DNA from: Nocardioides insulae DSM 17944 | Lineage (GTDB): Bacteria; Actinomycetota; Actinomycetes; Propionibacteriales; Nocardioidaceae | Direction: 5' to 3' | DNA length: 64,000 nucleotides | NCBI RefSeq assembly: GCF_000422825.1 | Contig: NZ_AUGU01000017.1 | Location: forward strand, 1-64,000 | Made by a program: the position numbers and the translations under genes | Shown here: piece after piece, positions 24,995-36,140 of the stretch | Layout: each line of letters begins with the position of its first letter | How positions within the stretch are numbered: position 1 is the first letter of the stretch | The notes under the pieces: generated by a model | The model's input: the letters and a program-made list of their open reading frames with translations, nothing else | Databases searched by the model: none | What the model was told of the DNA's origin: nothing

Positions 24995-26269
24995 GTGGCC
25001 CTGAGAGACCTGCTGGCGGACACCCGCCCCCTGCGCAACTCGCACTTCCGCAGACTGTGGAGCGCGCAGATCATCACCGTGATCGGGGCCCAGCTCACCG
25101 TGGTGGCGGTACCGGCGCAGATCTATGCGATCACCGGCTCCTCGGCGTACGTCGGACTCACCGGTGTCTTCGGGCTGGTGCCGTTGATCGTCTTCGGTCT
25201 GTACGGCGGTGCACTGGCCGACCACTTCGACCGCCGCACCATGATGATGGTGACCACCCTCGGCCTGATCTTCACCAGCGCACTGTTCTGGATGCAGGCC
25301 GCCCTCGGGCTGGAGAACGTCTGGCTGCTGCTGTGGCTCTTCGCGCTCCAGCAGGCCTTCTTCGCGGTCAATCAGCCGACCCGCTCGGCGATCCTGCCGA
25401 AACTGCTGCCGCTGAACCAGCTTCCGGCGGCCAACTCGCTCTCAATGACGGTCTTCCAGATCGGCGCCATCGCGGGGCCGCTCGTGGGCGGTGCGCTGAT
25501 CCCGCTGCTGGGCTACACCTGGCTCTACCTGATCGACACCATCACCCTGTTCGCGACGCTGTGGGCGGTGGTGAAGCTGCCGCGCCTTCCCGTCCAGGGC
25601 GCGGGCTCCAAGGCTCCCGGCATCCGCTCGGTGCTGGACGGGTTCGTCTACCTCAAGACCCAGCCGGTCTTGATGATGTCCTTCGTCGTCGACCTGATCG
25701 CGATGGTCTTCGGCATGCCGCGCGCGCTCTTCCCGGAGATCGCGCACCTCGACTTCGGCGGTCCGGAGGAGGGCGGGCTGATCTTCGCGCTGCTCTTCGC
25801 CGCGATCCCGTTGGGCTCCGCGATCGGAGGCATCTTCTCCGGCTGGCTCTCCCGCGTCGAAGCGCAGGGCAAAGTCGTGCTCTGGTGCATCACGGTGTGG
25901 GGCCTGGGCGTGATCGGCTTCGGTCTCACCGTCTTCGCCGCCGACCATTTCACCACCCTGATGCTGGTGATCGGCCTGGTCTGCCTGATGGTGGCCGGTG
26001 CCGCCGACGTCGCCTCCGCCGCGATCCGCTCGGCCATGCTCCAGTCCGCGGCCGACGACAACGTCCGCGGGCGGCTCCAGGGGGTCTTCACCGTCGTGGT
26101 CGCCGGCGGACCGCGCATCGCCGACGTCCTGCACGGGGGCGCCGCCGCCCTGGTCGGCACCGCGGCCGCCACCGCCGGCGGCGGACTCCTCGTCGTCATC
26201 GGCATGGGCGCGGTCGCGCTGCTGGTGCCGGCGTTCGTCCGCTACCGCGTCACGCTTCCCGCCCGCTGA
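24995..26269 (+). CDS. MFS transporter (MFS_3/enterobactin-exporter-like)
   Basis: This 424-residue, twelve-helix transporter of the EntS-like MFS class has the start MALRDLLADTRPLRNSHFRRLWSAQIITVIGAQL and the loop 2-3 motif GGALADHFDRRTMMM. GTG 24995 is preferred over TTG 24956 because TACCTT (24981-24986) lies eight bases upstream, fitting a leaderless start, and family members begin here. Probably exports a small molecule or drug; the substrate is unknown. No regulator is adjacent. Confidence 0.8.
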   Translation: MALRDLLADTRPLRNSHFRRLWSAQIITVIGAQLTVVAVPAQIYAITGSSAYVGLTGVFGLVPLIVFGLYGGALADHFDRRTMMMVTTLGLIFTSALFWMQAALGLENVWLLLWLFALQQAFFAVNQPTRSAILPKLLPLNQLPAANSLSMTVFQIGAIAGPLVGGALIPLLGYTWLYLIDTITLFATLWAVVKLPRLPVQGAGSKAPGIRSVLDGFVYLKTQPVLMMSFVVDLIAMVFGMPRALFPEIAHLDFGGPEEGGLIFALLFAAIPLGSAIGGIFSGWLSRVEAQGKVVLWCITVWGLGVIGFGLTVFAADHFTTLMLVIGLVCLMVAGAADVASAAIRSAMLQSAADDNVRGRLQGVFTVVVAGGPRIADVLHGGAAALVGTAAATAGGGLLVVIGMGAVALLVPAFVRYRVTLPAR

Positions 26270-26453
26270 CCCCTCGGGCCGAACGACGCGAGACTTCAGT
26301 CCCGTCCGCCGGGCCCCCGACCCGCCCTCATGCCTGGGGCCAGACGGCGCGGGACACGACCTGCCGGGGCCCCGGCTACCGGCGTACACCACGCCACAGA
26401 TTCGGGGCCCGGAAGTCCTCCCGATGTGGCACAGATCACGCTAACGTCCCGTC

Positions 26454-26942
26454 ATGGAGAAGTCGGCAGTCCGGCCCACGACCCAGCAGCGACTCGCGCG
26501 CTCGGCCGTCCTCGTCGTCCTGGCCGCGGTGGCGGCCCTCTTCATCTGGACCGGGATCTACGGCCTCGTCCAAGGTCCCGAGCAGAGTCTCGGGAGACCC
26601 CTGGACTGCGGCAACCCCGAGGGGGTCTTCCCCTCCCTGCAGCTCGGCTTCCTCACCATCGGCACCGTGTCCCTGGCGATGCTGGCCCTGCCGGCCTTCG
26701 GCCGGCCGCACCGGAGGGCCGGACTGCTCGTGACCGCCGGGGTGGCCTCGCTCGTCTCGGTGGTCTCGGCCGTCGTGATCGTGATCTGGCCCCTGGTCGG
26801 ATCCACCGACATCGCCGCCCGCCCGTGCGGCATCACCCTGGGCTACTGGGGTCCGCTCCTGCCGATCCTGCCGCTCGCCGTGATCGCCACCGCCCTACTC
26901 TTCGAGACCCTGCGCGGCCCGCTCGTCCACGACGACGACTGA
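26454..26942 (+). CDS. Four-helix membrane protein of unknown function
   Basis: This 162-residue protein has hydrophobic segments at about 18-38, 62-80, 88-112 and 130-150. An extracytoplasmic-looking loop carries DCGNPEG, and a later loop carries RPCGITLGYWG. One Cys in each could pair. ATG 26454 follows TAACGT (26442-26447) by six bases, so the mRNA is probably leaderless. No domain recognised. Confidence 0.65.
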   Translation: MEKSAVRPTTQQRLARSAVLVVLAAVAALFIWTGIYGLVQGPEQSLGRPLDCGNPEGVFPSLQLGFLTIGTVSLAMLALPAFGRPHRRAGLLVTAGVASLVSVVSAVVIVIWPLVGSTDIAARPCGITLGYWGPLLPILPLAVIATALLFETLRGPLVHDDD

Positions 26943-27001
26943 TCCGCGCCCCAGCCGTCGGGCAGCGGCACGCAGATGGTGGGGATCGACGGACCCGGAC
27001 C

Positions 27002-27955
27002 TCAGAGCAGGGCGCGGATGATCTCGTCGGAGAGGTCGGTGCGGACGGTGTGGGGGCTGGTGACGGTGAGCGCGGAGGCGGCCAGGCCATAACGGACCGA
27101 TTCCCGTGCCATCAGCCCGTCCATCCGGGCATGGATGTACGCCGCCAGGCCGGCCTCCTCGGCCCCGGTCACGTCCACGGGGGCACCCAGCCGCGCGAGG
27201 AACTCGACGTCGACGGCCGGGGAACGAGTCATCCCCTCCTCGTCGCTGAACAGGGAGCCGTCGCGCCCCAGCCGCACCCAGACCTTCCGCACCGAGCGGC
27301 CGTGCAGCACCTGCACGGCCTTCTCCAGGTCGGCCTCCGTCTCGACCGGGAGTCCGCCGGCGAGGACGGCGAGTTCGGCCCGGGTGGGAGTGATCAGGTC
27401 GAGAGGGACGTCGGGGCCGAGCAGTTCCGCGATCCGCCGGGCTGACGGCACGCTGACCGGGTCCAGCACCACGCTCACCCCCACCCGGCTGGCCTCGGTG
27501 AGCGCCTGGTGCACCGTCTCGGCCGGCACCGTGCCATCCAGACAGACCGCTCCGGACCGCTCGATCAGGTCGCGGGCCGCGCGGACGGCGAGCGGCGAGA
27601 TCTGCTCGGCTGCGTCGGTGTCGGCGATCCCGACGACGAGGTCACCCTCCGGGGTCAGCACGGCGGCATAGGTGCCGGTGCGCAGTTCGCGACGTCGTAC
27701 GTGGCTGACGTCGACGCCGACCTCGGAGGTGCTCTCGATCAGCTCCGCGCCCAAGGGGTCGTCGCCCACCACGGAGACGAGGTGGACGCGGGTGCCGAGT
27801 CGGGCGAGGTTGTCGGCGATGTTGCGACCGACCCCGCCCGGGGAGAGCTGGGTGGTGGCGGGATTGCTGGTGCCGAAGACGACGGGGTCGCGGCTGATCG
27901 CCTTCAGATCCATGTTGGTGGCACCGATGACCACCACGCCGGCACCCTCCTGCAT
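27002..27955 (-). CDS. PfkB-family carbohydrate kinase-like protein with altered catalytic motif
   Basis: This 317-residue protein has the PfkB/ribokinase fold: VVVIGATNMDLKAI at the N-terminus, the substrate-lid motif SPGGVGRNIADNLARLG, and VVLDPVS with DLITPTRAEL in the middle. It resembles pseudouridine/ribokinase-type sugar kinases. The C-terminal signature, normally [DN]TTGAGD with catalytic Asp, reads DVTGAEEAG here, so the anion-hole Gly and the catalytic Asp are both Glu. It may be inactive, or changed in chemistry. Single gene between unrelated neighbours. Confidence 0.75.
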   Translation of the reverse strand: MQEGAGVVVIGATNMDLKAISRDPVVFGTSNPATTQLSPGGVGRNIADNLARLGTRVHLVSVVGDDPLGAELIESTSEVGVDVSHVRRRELRTGTYAAVLTPEGDLVVGIADTDAAEQISPLAVRAARDLIERSGAVCLDGTVPAETVHQALTEASRVGVSVVLDPVSVPSARRIAELLGPDVPLDLITPTRAELAVLAGGLPVETEADLEKAVQVLHGRSVRKVWVRLGRDGSLFSDEEGMTRSPAVDVEFLARLGAPVDVTGAEEAGLAAYIHARMDGLMARESVRYGLAASALTVTSPHTVRTDLSDEIIRALL

Positions 27956-27986
27956 GCGCGAACCCTATCCGAGGAAGGTGCCGGCC

Positions 27987-28967
27987 TCACGCGGCGACAG
28001 GGGTCGCCGGGGCCGGTTGGTCCGTGCGCGCCTCCCGGCGGGGCACCAGGGTCAGCGCCAGACCGAGCAGCGACCAGGCCCCCAGCACGACGAGCGGTAC
28101 GCCGACCCCGGCCCCGTCGAAGTAGGCGGTGCTGCGCAGCGCACTGCCCACCGCCCCCGGCGGCAGCAGCTGGCCGAGCCAGCCCAGCGGCAGCAGCTCG
28201 GGCGCGGAGGTGACCCCGGACAGCGGGTTGCCGACCAGCAGGACCAGCAGCGCGATCACGGCGATCCCTGCCGGCCCGATCAGGTGGCGCAGTCCGATGA
28301 TCGGCAGCGCGACGGCGAGGACACCCAGCGACACCACCCCCGCGTTGGCCCAGTAGCCACCGCCGAGCACATCGAGCCAGCCCCACAGGATGCCGGTCAG
28401 GGCAAGCCCCGAACCGGCCGCGACCAGGAGCGCGCAGGCGACGCGGTCGCGGGTGCGGCTGAGCAGCATCGAAGTGACCGCACCGACCGCGATGCCACCG
28501 AGTGCCAGGGGCAGCGCGCCGGCTCCGAAGACCGAGCCGGTCGGGTCGCCCTCGGCCGGGGGCACCACGTCGGTCACGGTCAGTCCGGGTGAGCCGGCCG
28601 AGAGTTGCTGGGTGAGCATCCGGGCCACCACCGGGCTGGCGCCCGAGGCGATCAGGAGCTCGCTGGGTCCGTTGGGCCCGGTCACGACGGCGCCGTACGC
28701 GTCGCGGTCCTGGATCGCGTCCACCGCGGCCGCACGATCGTCGACCCGGTGAAGCGCGAGGGCATCCTCGGCGGACCCACCCTCGGCCAGGCCCTGCTCG
28801 ACGGCGTGGACGGCCTGCTCGGGTCCGGCCACCACGACCGGGAGATCACGTGGCGCTAGCTCACTGATCGGCCAGGTGAAGGCGGCCAGGAGCACGGTCA
28901 GCAGGGCGATCAGCCCCGCTGCTGCGCCGAGCACCGACGCCACGGCCGGACGGGTGCTGCTTGGCAT
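27987..28967 (-). CDS. ABC-2-type permease-like membrane protein under TetR control
   Basis: This 326-residue protein has one N-terminal membrane helix (VASVLGAAAGLIALLTVLLAAFTW), an extracytoplasmic domain of about 130 residues, then about five helices and a basic tail. That is the topology of ABC-2/YhgE-like export permeases. No ATPase gene is adjacent, so it may pair with a distant one or act alone. ATG 28967 is chosen: AAGGAG lies eight bases upstream, while the earlier in-frame GTG 28976 falls next to the ribosome site. It is divergent from a TetR gene across two matching operator-like sites. Confidence 0.72.
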   Translation of the reverse strand: MPSSTRPAVASVLGAAAGLIALLTVLLAAFTWPISELAPRDLPVVVAGPEQAVHAVEQGLAEGGSAEDALALHRVDDRAAAVDAIQDRDAYGAVVTGPNGPSELLIASGASPVVARMLTQQLSAGSPGLTVTDVVPPAEGDPTGSVFGAGALPLALGGIAVGAVTSMLLSRTRDRVACALLVAAGSGLALTGILWGWLDVLGGGYWANAGVVSLGVLAVALPIIGLRHLIGPAGIAVIALLVLLVGNPLSGVTSAPELLPLGWLGQLLPPGAVGSALRSTAYFDGAGVGVPLVVLGAWSLLGLALTLVPRREARTDQPAPATPVAA

Positions 28968-28985
28968 GGGAACCACTCCTTAAAA

Positions 28986-29052
28986 AGAACGTCTGTTCGT
29001 TATGAGTTCCAGGGTGGGTCGCTCGGCAGGCATCGTCAAGAACGAACATTCT
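28986..29052. promoter_or_regulatory. Two TetR operator-like sites between divergent genes
   Basis: AGAAC-N4-GTTCG at 28986-28999 and AGAAC-N4-ATTCT at 29039-29052 share a dyad with centres 53 bp apart. They flank the divergent promoter region. The first also resembles an actinobacterial LexA box (CGAAC-N4-GTTCG) but lacks the outer C, so the local TetR is the better candidate. Confidence 0.55.
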
Positions 29053-29084
29053 TTTTTTGCCGAGCGGGTGGCATGATCCTCCGC

Positions 29085-29693
29085 ATGCCGAAGGTCAGCG
29101 AGGAGCACCGCGCCCGGCGCCGCGACCAGATCCTGACCGCCGCCATGCGCTGCGCGGCGCGCGAGGGATTCCACAAGACGACGATGAGCGCGGTCATCCG
29201 CGAGTCCGGCCTCTCCGCCGGCGCGGTCTACCTCTACTTCTCCAGCAAGCAGGAGCTCATCCGGGCCGTGGCCGGCACCGCCGTGGGTGCCGTGGCCGGC
29301 ACCCTCGGCGCCCTGACCGAGCCGGAGAACGTCGTTCCGCCCGAGCAGGCGCTGCTCGCCACCACCTCCAGGATCCTGGAGGTGGGCCGGGCCCACGATG
29401 TCGAGATCATCCGGGTCGCCCTCCAGGCCTGGGCCGAGGCGGCCCGCGATCCAGCCGTGCTCGCACTGCTCCATGAGGAGATCGCCGGGATCCGCGCAGC
29501 CTGGACCGACTATGCCGTCGCCGCCATCGCTGCCGGTCACCTCGCTGCCGACGCCGACCCCGTCGCCGTCGCGCGCACGCTGATGAGCATGCTCCCCGGC
29601 TTCATGCTGCTCCGGCTGGTCGACCCCAGCACCGACCCCGAGCAGTACGCCGCCGGCCTGGCCGCGCTCCGCCGGCCGGCCTCGCCGAGGTGA
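29085..29693 (+). CDS. TetR-family transcriptional regulator
   Basis: This 202-residue repressor (from MPKVSEEHRARRRDQIL) has an N-terminal TetR helix-turn-helix (AAREGFHKTTMSAVIRESGLSAGAVYLYFSSKQELI, about 20-55) and a helical ligand-binding domain. ATG 29085 is preferred over 29073; CATGAT at 29072-29077 could be its -10, giving a leaderless message. Divergent from the permease-like gene and presumably its repressor. The ligand is unknown. Confidence 0.85.
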   Translation: MPKVSEEHRARRRDQILTAAMRCAAREGFHKTTMSAVIRESGLSAGAVYLYFSSKQELIRAVAGTAVGAVAGTLGALTEPENVVPPEQALLATTSRILEVGRAHDVEIIRVALQAWAEAARDPAVLALLHEEIAGIRAAWTDYAVAAIAAGHLAADADPVAVARTLMSMLPGFMLLRLVDPSTDPEQYAAGLAALRRPASPR

Positions 29694-29765
29694 GCGGGCC
29701 CCGCGTCTCAGGGTTGAGTACGACGACTCAGGCGCCGGGCACCCGACCCACGGCATCGTGAGGGC

Positions 29766-30716
29766 ATGCGAATCACCGCTCTGTTCACCGTCGCGACCGC
29801 CCTCGCGGTCACCCTGGCCGGGTGCGCGGACCCGAGCCGGCGGGCGGAGGCCGAATCCCTGCGTGCCGAACTGGCCGATCTGCCCGGCGTGGTGTCGGTA
29901 CGCCTGCGCTACACCGAACCGGTCGTACTGGACTCCGGCAAGCTCTTCCTGCACACCACGATGGCCGAGACGGCCACCCCGGAGCAGATCGTCCGGGTGA
30001 CCGAGACGGCCTACGACGCTTTCCACAGCACCCATCAGCACGAGGAGGCCGACCTCGCCGTCAGGGCCGGGAGGACCACCGTCGCGCTGCGCGCCTTCGA
30101 GCCGGAGGCCTCGGTCGACGCGGTCGGCCGGTCGGTCCTGCGCGGGCTCACCGCCGCACCCGACGGCGGCTCGGCCGCCATCGACCTGACCACCCAGCGC
30201 GTCCCGGACGGCGACCACGTGGCCGGCACCTACGTCCTCTCCCTGCCGTCGGGGTCGACCGCCGCCGAGGTCCCGGTGCTGCTCACCACGTTGGCCGGGC
30301 AGCACGACGAGTCCGAACTGATCGGCTGGGGCGGCGCCGCGGCGGACGGCTCGTCCCTGTCCTACGACTCCGGGTTCCCGCCCCCCGAGCTCCTGGCCAG
30401 GTGGGAGCGATTCCAGGCCGCCGGTCCGCGGCTGGCGGTACGGGCCTTCGTCGACGGTGTGCTGTTCGCGGAGGGCCGCCTCGCCTCGGCCTACGACCGC
30501 GGCAGCCGGGCCGAGCGTCGCGGGCTCGAGCGGGCGGTGCAGCGCCAACTGCTCGTGCTCGGCGACGGCGAGTGGGCCTACGACCTCGCCGACGCCGACG
30601 GCGGTCGCCTCGTCTCCATCGACCGCTATCTGTGCGAGCACTCCTCCGAGAGCCCCCTCGACGCCCGGCTCGAGGCCTGGGTCGTCGAGCGGCTCGGGCC
30701 GTGTCGCCCCCGGTGA
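29766..30716 (+). CDS. Lipoprotein of unknown function
   Basis: This 316-residue protein has a textbook lipoprotein signal (MRITALFTVATALAVTLAGC, lipobox LAGC, Cys20). The mature part contains repeated alpha-beta units: LADLPGVVSVRLRYTEP, then VRVTETAYDAF, with a later C-terminal pair of cysteines (RYLCEHS and GPCRPR). The pattern suggests two related alpha/beta domains. It is not a recognisable substrate-binding protein, and no transporter genes are next to it. Confidence 0.75.
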   Translation: MRITALFTVATALAVTLAGCADPSRRAEAESLRAELADLPGVVSVRLRYTEPVVLDSGKLFLHTTMAETATPEQIVRVTETAYDAFHSTHQHEEADLAVRAGRTTVALRAFEPEASVDAVGRSVLRGLTAAPDGGSAAIDLTTQRVPDGDHVAGTYVLSLPSGSTAAEVPVLLTTLAGQHDESELIGWGGAAADGSSLSYDSGFPPPELLARWERFQAAGPRLAVRAFVDGVLFAEGRLASAYDRGSRAERRGLERAVQRQLLVLGDGEWAYDLADADGGRLVSIDRYLCEHSSESPLDARLEAWVVERLGPCRPR

Positions 30717-30809
30717 GGTGGCGAGCAGCCCACGAACCGTCTCGCCCGCCGGCAGGGCACCGGACTTGCTAGGTTGCCGCCGGTGCCACGGCGCAGCCTG
30801 CGGTTCTGA

Positions 30810-32529
<1,720 letters not shown>

Positions 32530-32656
32530 GTCAGGCCGCGCCACCGATCCGGGCATTTCCCACCTGCCCGGTGGCGCGACGCGATCCTCCGTGCGCGACA
32601 GCCGCCGCGAGGTCGCCAACCGGTCCGGACCTCCGGGCGCCACTAGGATCGTCGGG

Positions 32657-33583
32657 GTGAGCACCGAGGCGCTTCGTCCCGACCACACCCTGCGCGTGTC
32701 CACGACCGACGGGCTGAGTTTGGCGGCGTTCCTCCACGGAGGGCCCGCGGCCGAGGACGCCCGGCCGACCGTGGTGCTGCTGCACGGCTACCCGGACGAC
32801 CACCAGGTTTGGGACGGCGTGGTCTCCGCCCTCGCCGCAGACCACCGGGTCGTGACGTACGACGTGCGCGGGGCCGGCGCCTCCGAGGCGCCGCGGGGGC
32901 GCACCGGCTACCGGCTCACCCAGCTGGTCGCGGATCTGGAGGCGGTGCTCGACCGGGTGGCCTCCGAGGGCGCCGTCCACCTGGTCGGCCACGACTGGGG
33001 CTCGATCGCGGGGTGGGAGGCGGTCGCCGAGCCACGGGTCGCCGAGCGGGTGAGCTCGTTCACCAGCATCTCCGGGCCCGGTCTCGACCTCGCCGCCACC
33101 TGGCTGCGCGACGTCCGCGGGCACCCGGCGGCCTCGGGGCTGCAACTGCTCGAGTCGTCCTACATCCTCGCCTTCCAACTCCCCTACCTGCCCGAACTGG
33201 CCATCGGCCGCGGCGTCCTCGACCTGCTGGTGGGCCGGTCCAAGTCCGCCGGCGACGACGCCCGGCCCACCGACCGTCCGCTGCGCCGCCAGGACGCCGC
33301 GCAGGGGCTCGGGCTCTACCGGGCCAACTTCTTCGGCAGGGCGCTCCGGCCCGAGCCACGCAAGATCACGGTGCCCTGCCAGGTGCTCGCCCCCGACGAC
33401 GACGTCCACGTCTCGAGTCGGCTGCAGCGGGAGGCCCCGGCGCCGTACTGCGCGCACCTGGTCACCCACGAGATCCCCGGCAACCACTGGGTCGTCGAGC
33501 AGGACCCCGACCTGATCGCCGACAGGTTCCGCGAGTTCGAGGAGTACGTCGCGGGGCTCGGCGACCGAGGCCCTGCCAGGTGA
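32657..33583 (+). CDS. Alpha/beta hydrolase, epoxide-hydrolase-like
   Basis: This 308-residue protein has the oxyanion-loop motif HGYPDDHQVW, the nucleophile elbow GHDWGS with Asp113 (Asp rather than Ser points to epoxide hydrolase or haloalkane dehalogenase relatives), and the C-terminal His in IPGNHWVVEQDP. GTG 32657 lies seven bases after TAGGAT (32644-32649), fitting a leaderless start. The long upstream frame is not coding. Exact substrate unknown. Confidence 0.83.
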   Translation: MSTEALRPDHTLRVSTTDGLSLAAFLHGGPAAEDARPTVVLLHGYPDDHQVWDGVVSALAADHRVVTYDVRGAGASEAPRGRTGYRLTQLVADLEAVLDRVASEGAVHLVGHDWGSIAGWEAVAEPRVAERVSSFTSISGPGLDLAATWLRDVRGHPAASGLQLLESSYILAFQLPYLPELAIGRGVLDLLVGRSKSAGDDARPTDRPLRRQDAAQGLGLYRANFFGRALRPEPRKITVPCQVLAPDDDVHVSSRLQREAPAPYCAHLVTHEIPGNHWVVEQDPDLIADRFREFEEYVAGLGDRGPAR

Positions 33584-33630
33584 TGCGACCCCTGGGGAGC
33601 AGGGACGCCGACTGATACCGTCCCGGCATC

Positions 33631-34521
33631 ATGTACACCTTCGAGCAGTTGCGCGGCTTCGTCGCCGTCGCGGAGGAGCTCCACTACGGTCGCGCCGCCG
33701 AGCGGCTGTCCATGACCCAGCCGCCGCTGAGCCGGCTGATCCAGAAGCTCGAGCGGGAGATCGGCGTCCGGCTCTTCGATCGCGACAACCGTGGTGTCGC
33801 GATCACCCCAGCCGGCACCGCCTTCCTCGGCGAGGCGCGCCGGCTGCTGTCCCTGGCCGAGTCCGCCCCCGATCTGGCCCGGCGGATCTCGGAGGGGTCG
33901 GTCGGCACGATTCGGATCGGGTTCACCGCCGCGTCGTCGTACTCCATCCTGACGCCGCTGCTCGACCACCTGACCGAGGCTGCACCCGAGATCACCGTCG
34001 ACCTGCACGAGATGGTCACCCGCGAGCAGGTCGAGTCGATGCTGACCCATGAGCTCGACCTCGGTCTGGCCCGCCCGCCCTTCGATCCCGCGGAGTTCCA
34101 CAGCCGGCCGCTGCGCCGGGAGGACCTGGTCCTCGCCGTCCCCACCGGGCATCGGCTCACCGACCTCGACCGGCCGGTGCGTCCCGACGATCTGCTCGCC
34201 GAACCGCTGATCATGCACTCGCCCAGCGACGCCCGCTACTTCTACGACCTGGTGGTGAGCCAGTTGCCCGTCGTGCACGACAACGCGGTGCACACCGTCA
34301 GTCAGATCCTCACCATGGTCACCCTGGTCGGTGCGCGACGGGGGGTCGCGTTCGTCCCGGAGTCGACCGCCGAGCTGGGCCTGGCCGGGGTCGAGTACCT
34401 GCCGATCCGGACCACCCGCCGGCAGCCGGTCGAGCTCCACCTGCTGTGGCCGAAGGTCTCCCAGAACCCCGCCCTCGGAGTCGCGCTCCGCGCCCTGGCG
34501 GACTTCGGAACCACCGGGTAG
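33631..34521 (+). CDS. LysR-family regulator, probable aldarate-catabolism activator
   Basis: This 296-residue LysR protein has the winged helix LRGFVAVAEELHYGRAAERLSMTQPPLSRLIQKLE (about 7-41) and an effector domain from about 90 (GTIRIGFTAASSYSILTPLL). ATG 33631 has TACCGT nine bases upstream. It sits directly upstream of gudD on the same strand. Sites matching each other lie before gudD and before the kdgD operon, making this the natural candidate to control both. The link is inference from position and site sharing. Confidence 0.85.
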   Translation: MYTFEQLRGFVAVAEELHYGRAAERLSMTQPPLSRLIQKLEREIGVRLFDRDNRGVAITPAGTAFLGEARRLLSLAESAPDLARRISEGSVGTIRIGFTAASSYSILTPLLDHLTEAAPEITVDLHEMVTREQVESMLTHELDLGLARPPFDPAEFHSRPLRREDLVLAVPTGHRLTDLDRPVRPDDLLAEPLIMHSPSDARYFYDLVVSQLPVVHDNAVHTVSQILTMVTLVGARRGVAFVPESTAELGLAGVEYLPIRTTRRQPVELHLLWPKVSQNPALGVALRALADFGTTG

Positions 34522-34533
34522 CGGCCCGAGGTA

Positions 34534-34598
34534 ATACCTGCCAGCTATCACCCGATGCCTGATTCGTGTTGGACGAGCATCACCGACCTCCTTAGTCT
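34534..34598 (+). promoter_or_regulatory. gudD promoter with putative LysR site
   Basis: ATAC-N8-TATCACCC at 34534-34553, then 12 bases, then GTGTTGGACG (34566-34575) containing the -35 TTGGAC (34569-34574), an 18-base spacer and the -10 TAGTCT (34593-34598). The same elements with the same spacings recur upstream of kdgD (40847-40911). Confidence 0.8.
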
Positions 34599-34637
34599 GG
34601 CCCTGGAACCAGACCGCCTGCAGCCCGAGGACGACAC

Positions 34638-36002
34638 GTGACCACGCTCTCCCCCACGCCCGCCAGCACCGACACCGGTCGGCCCCCGACCATCGCGAGG
34701 GTGGAGGTCGTCCCCGTCGCGGGCCACGACTCGATGCTGCTCAACCTCAGCGGCGCGCACGCCCCGTACTTCACCCGCAACGTCACCGTCGTCACCGATA
34801 GCGAGGGTCGCACCGGACTCGGCGAGGTGCCCGGCGGTGAGGAGATCCGCCGCACCATCGAGGAGGCCGGCGCCGACCTGGTCGGCCACAAGGTCAGCGA
34901 GTACGGCTCCCTGCTGCGCCGCGTCCAGGCCACCTACGCCTCGCGGGACTCCGGCGGTCGCGGCCTGCAGACCTTCGACCAGCGCGTGACCATCCACGCG
35001 GTCACCGCGCTGGAGTCCGCGCTGCTCGACCTGCTCGGCCAGCACCTGGACGTGCCGGTCGCCGAACTCCTCGGCGAGGGCGTCCAGCGCGACCGCGTGC
35101 CGATGCTCGGCTATCTCTTCTACGTCGGCGGCCACGCCGCCACCGACCTGCCCTACGTCGTCGAGACCGAGGCGGCCGACGACTGGGATCGGGTACGCCG
35201 CCAGCCGGCCCTCGACCCCGCCGCCGTCGTCCGACTGGCCGAGGCCGCACAGGCCCGGTACGGCTTCCACGACTTCAAGCTCAAGGGCGGCGTGCTCTCC
35301 GGCGAGCAGGAGATCGCCGCCGTCCGCGCGCTCAAGGAGCGCTTCCCCGACGCCCGGATCACCCTGGACCCCAACGGCGGGTGGCTGCTGGCCGACGCGA
35401 TCGACCTGTGCCGGGACGCCGCCGACGTGCTCGCCTACGCCGAGGACCCCTGCGGTGCCGAGGGCGGTTTCTCCGGCCGCGAGGTGATGGCGGAGTTCCG
35501 CCGCGCCACCGGGCTCCCCACGGCCACCAACATGATCGCCACCGACTGGCGGCAGATGGCGCACGCCGTACGCTCCGGCGCGGTCGACATCCCGCTCGCC
35601 GACCCGCACTTCTGGACCATGCGCGGCTCGGTGCGGGTGGCGCAGCTGTGCCAGGACTTCGGCCTCACCTGGGGCTCGCACTCCAACAACCACTTCGACA
35701 TCTCGCTGGCGATGTTCACCCAGGTGGGTGCGGCCGCGCCCGGTGAGATCACCGCCCTCGACACGCACTGGATCTGGCAGGACGGCCAGGGCCTCACCCG
35801 TGAGCCGCTGCTGATCCGGGACGGCGCGATCGAGCTCCCGAAGCGTCCCGGCCTGGGCATCGAGCTCGACCGCGACGCGCTGGCCGCCGCCCACGAGCTG
35901 TACGTCGAGCACGGTCTGGGCGCGCGCGACGACGCAATCGCGATGCGCCAGCTCGTGCCCGGCTGGGAGTTCGACCCGAAGCGCCCCTGCTACGTGCGCT
36001 GA
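34638..36002 (+). CDS. gudD: D-glucarate dehydratase
   Basis: This 454-residue enolase-superfamily enzyme dehydrates D-glucarate to 5-dehydro-4-deoxy-D-glucarate. It has the GudD signature [19 protein letters not shown] (30-48), the catalytic K214-L-K216 pair, metal ligand Asp244 in DPNGGW, and the C-terminal GSHSNNHFD with the catalytic-His region. Length matches GudD. ATG 34638 is about 33 bases downstream of the predicted transcription start. It lies beside its presumed LysR regulator; the enzymes for its product are in the opposing operon at 36-41 kb. Confidence 0.94.
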   Translation: MTTLSPTPASTDTGRPPTIARVEVVPVAGHDSMLLNLSGAHAPYFTRNVTVVTDSEGRTGLGEVPGGEEIRRTIEEAGADLVGHKVSEYGSLLRRVQATYASRDSGGRGLQTFDQRVTIHAVTALESALLDLLGQHLDVPVAELLGEGVQRDRVPMLGYLFYVGGHAATDLPYVVETEAADDWDRVRRQPALDPAAVVRLAEAAQARYGFHDFKLKGGVLSGEQEIAAVRALKERFPDARITLDPNGGWLLADAIDLCRDAADVLAYAEDPCGAEGGFSGREVMAEFRRATGLPTATNMIATDWRQMAHAVRSGAVDIPLADPHFWTMRGSVRVAQLCQDFGLTWGSHSNNHFDISLAMFTQVGAAAPGEITALDTHWIWQDGQGLTREPLLIRDGAIELPKRPGLGIELDRDALAAAHELYVEHGLGARDDAIAMRQLVPGWEFDPKRPCYVR

Positions 36003-36009
36003 TCCGCCC

Positions 36010-36040
36010 CGCGGGCTCTCCCCTGGTGGAGGGCCCCGCG
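36010..36040 (+). terminator. Hairpin after gudD
   Basis: CGCGGGCTCTCC (36010-36021) pairs with 36028-36040 with one bulged C and one G-U pair; loop CCTGGT. It starts eight bases after the stop. Confidence 0.6.
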
Positions 36041-36140
36041 CGGCATCCGAAGGTGTCCGCCGTCCCGTCCGGGTCGGCGGACTTCTTCGTCTCGCGGGGA
36101 CCGATCGGGACCCGGCCCTGCGTTCACAGCGCGTCGTCGC

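Noticed and set aside
29039..29058. T-run after a short dyad as an intrinsic terminator
   Set aside because: The stem (AAGAA/TTCTT) is weak and lies in a divergent promoter region; an operator reading fits better.
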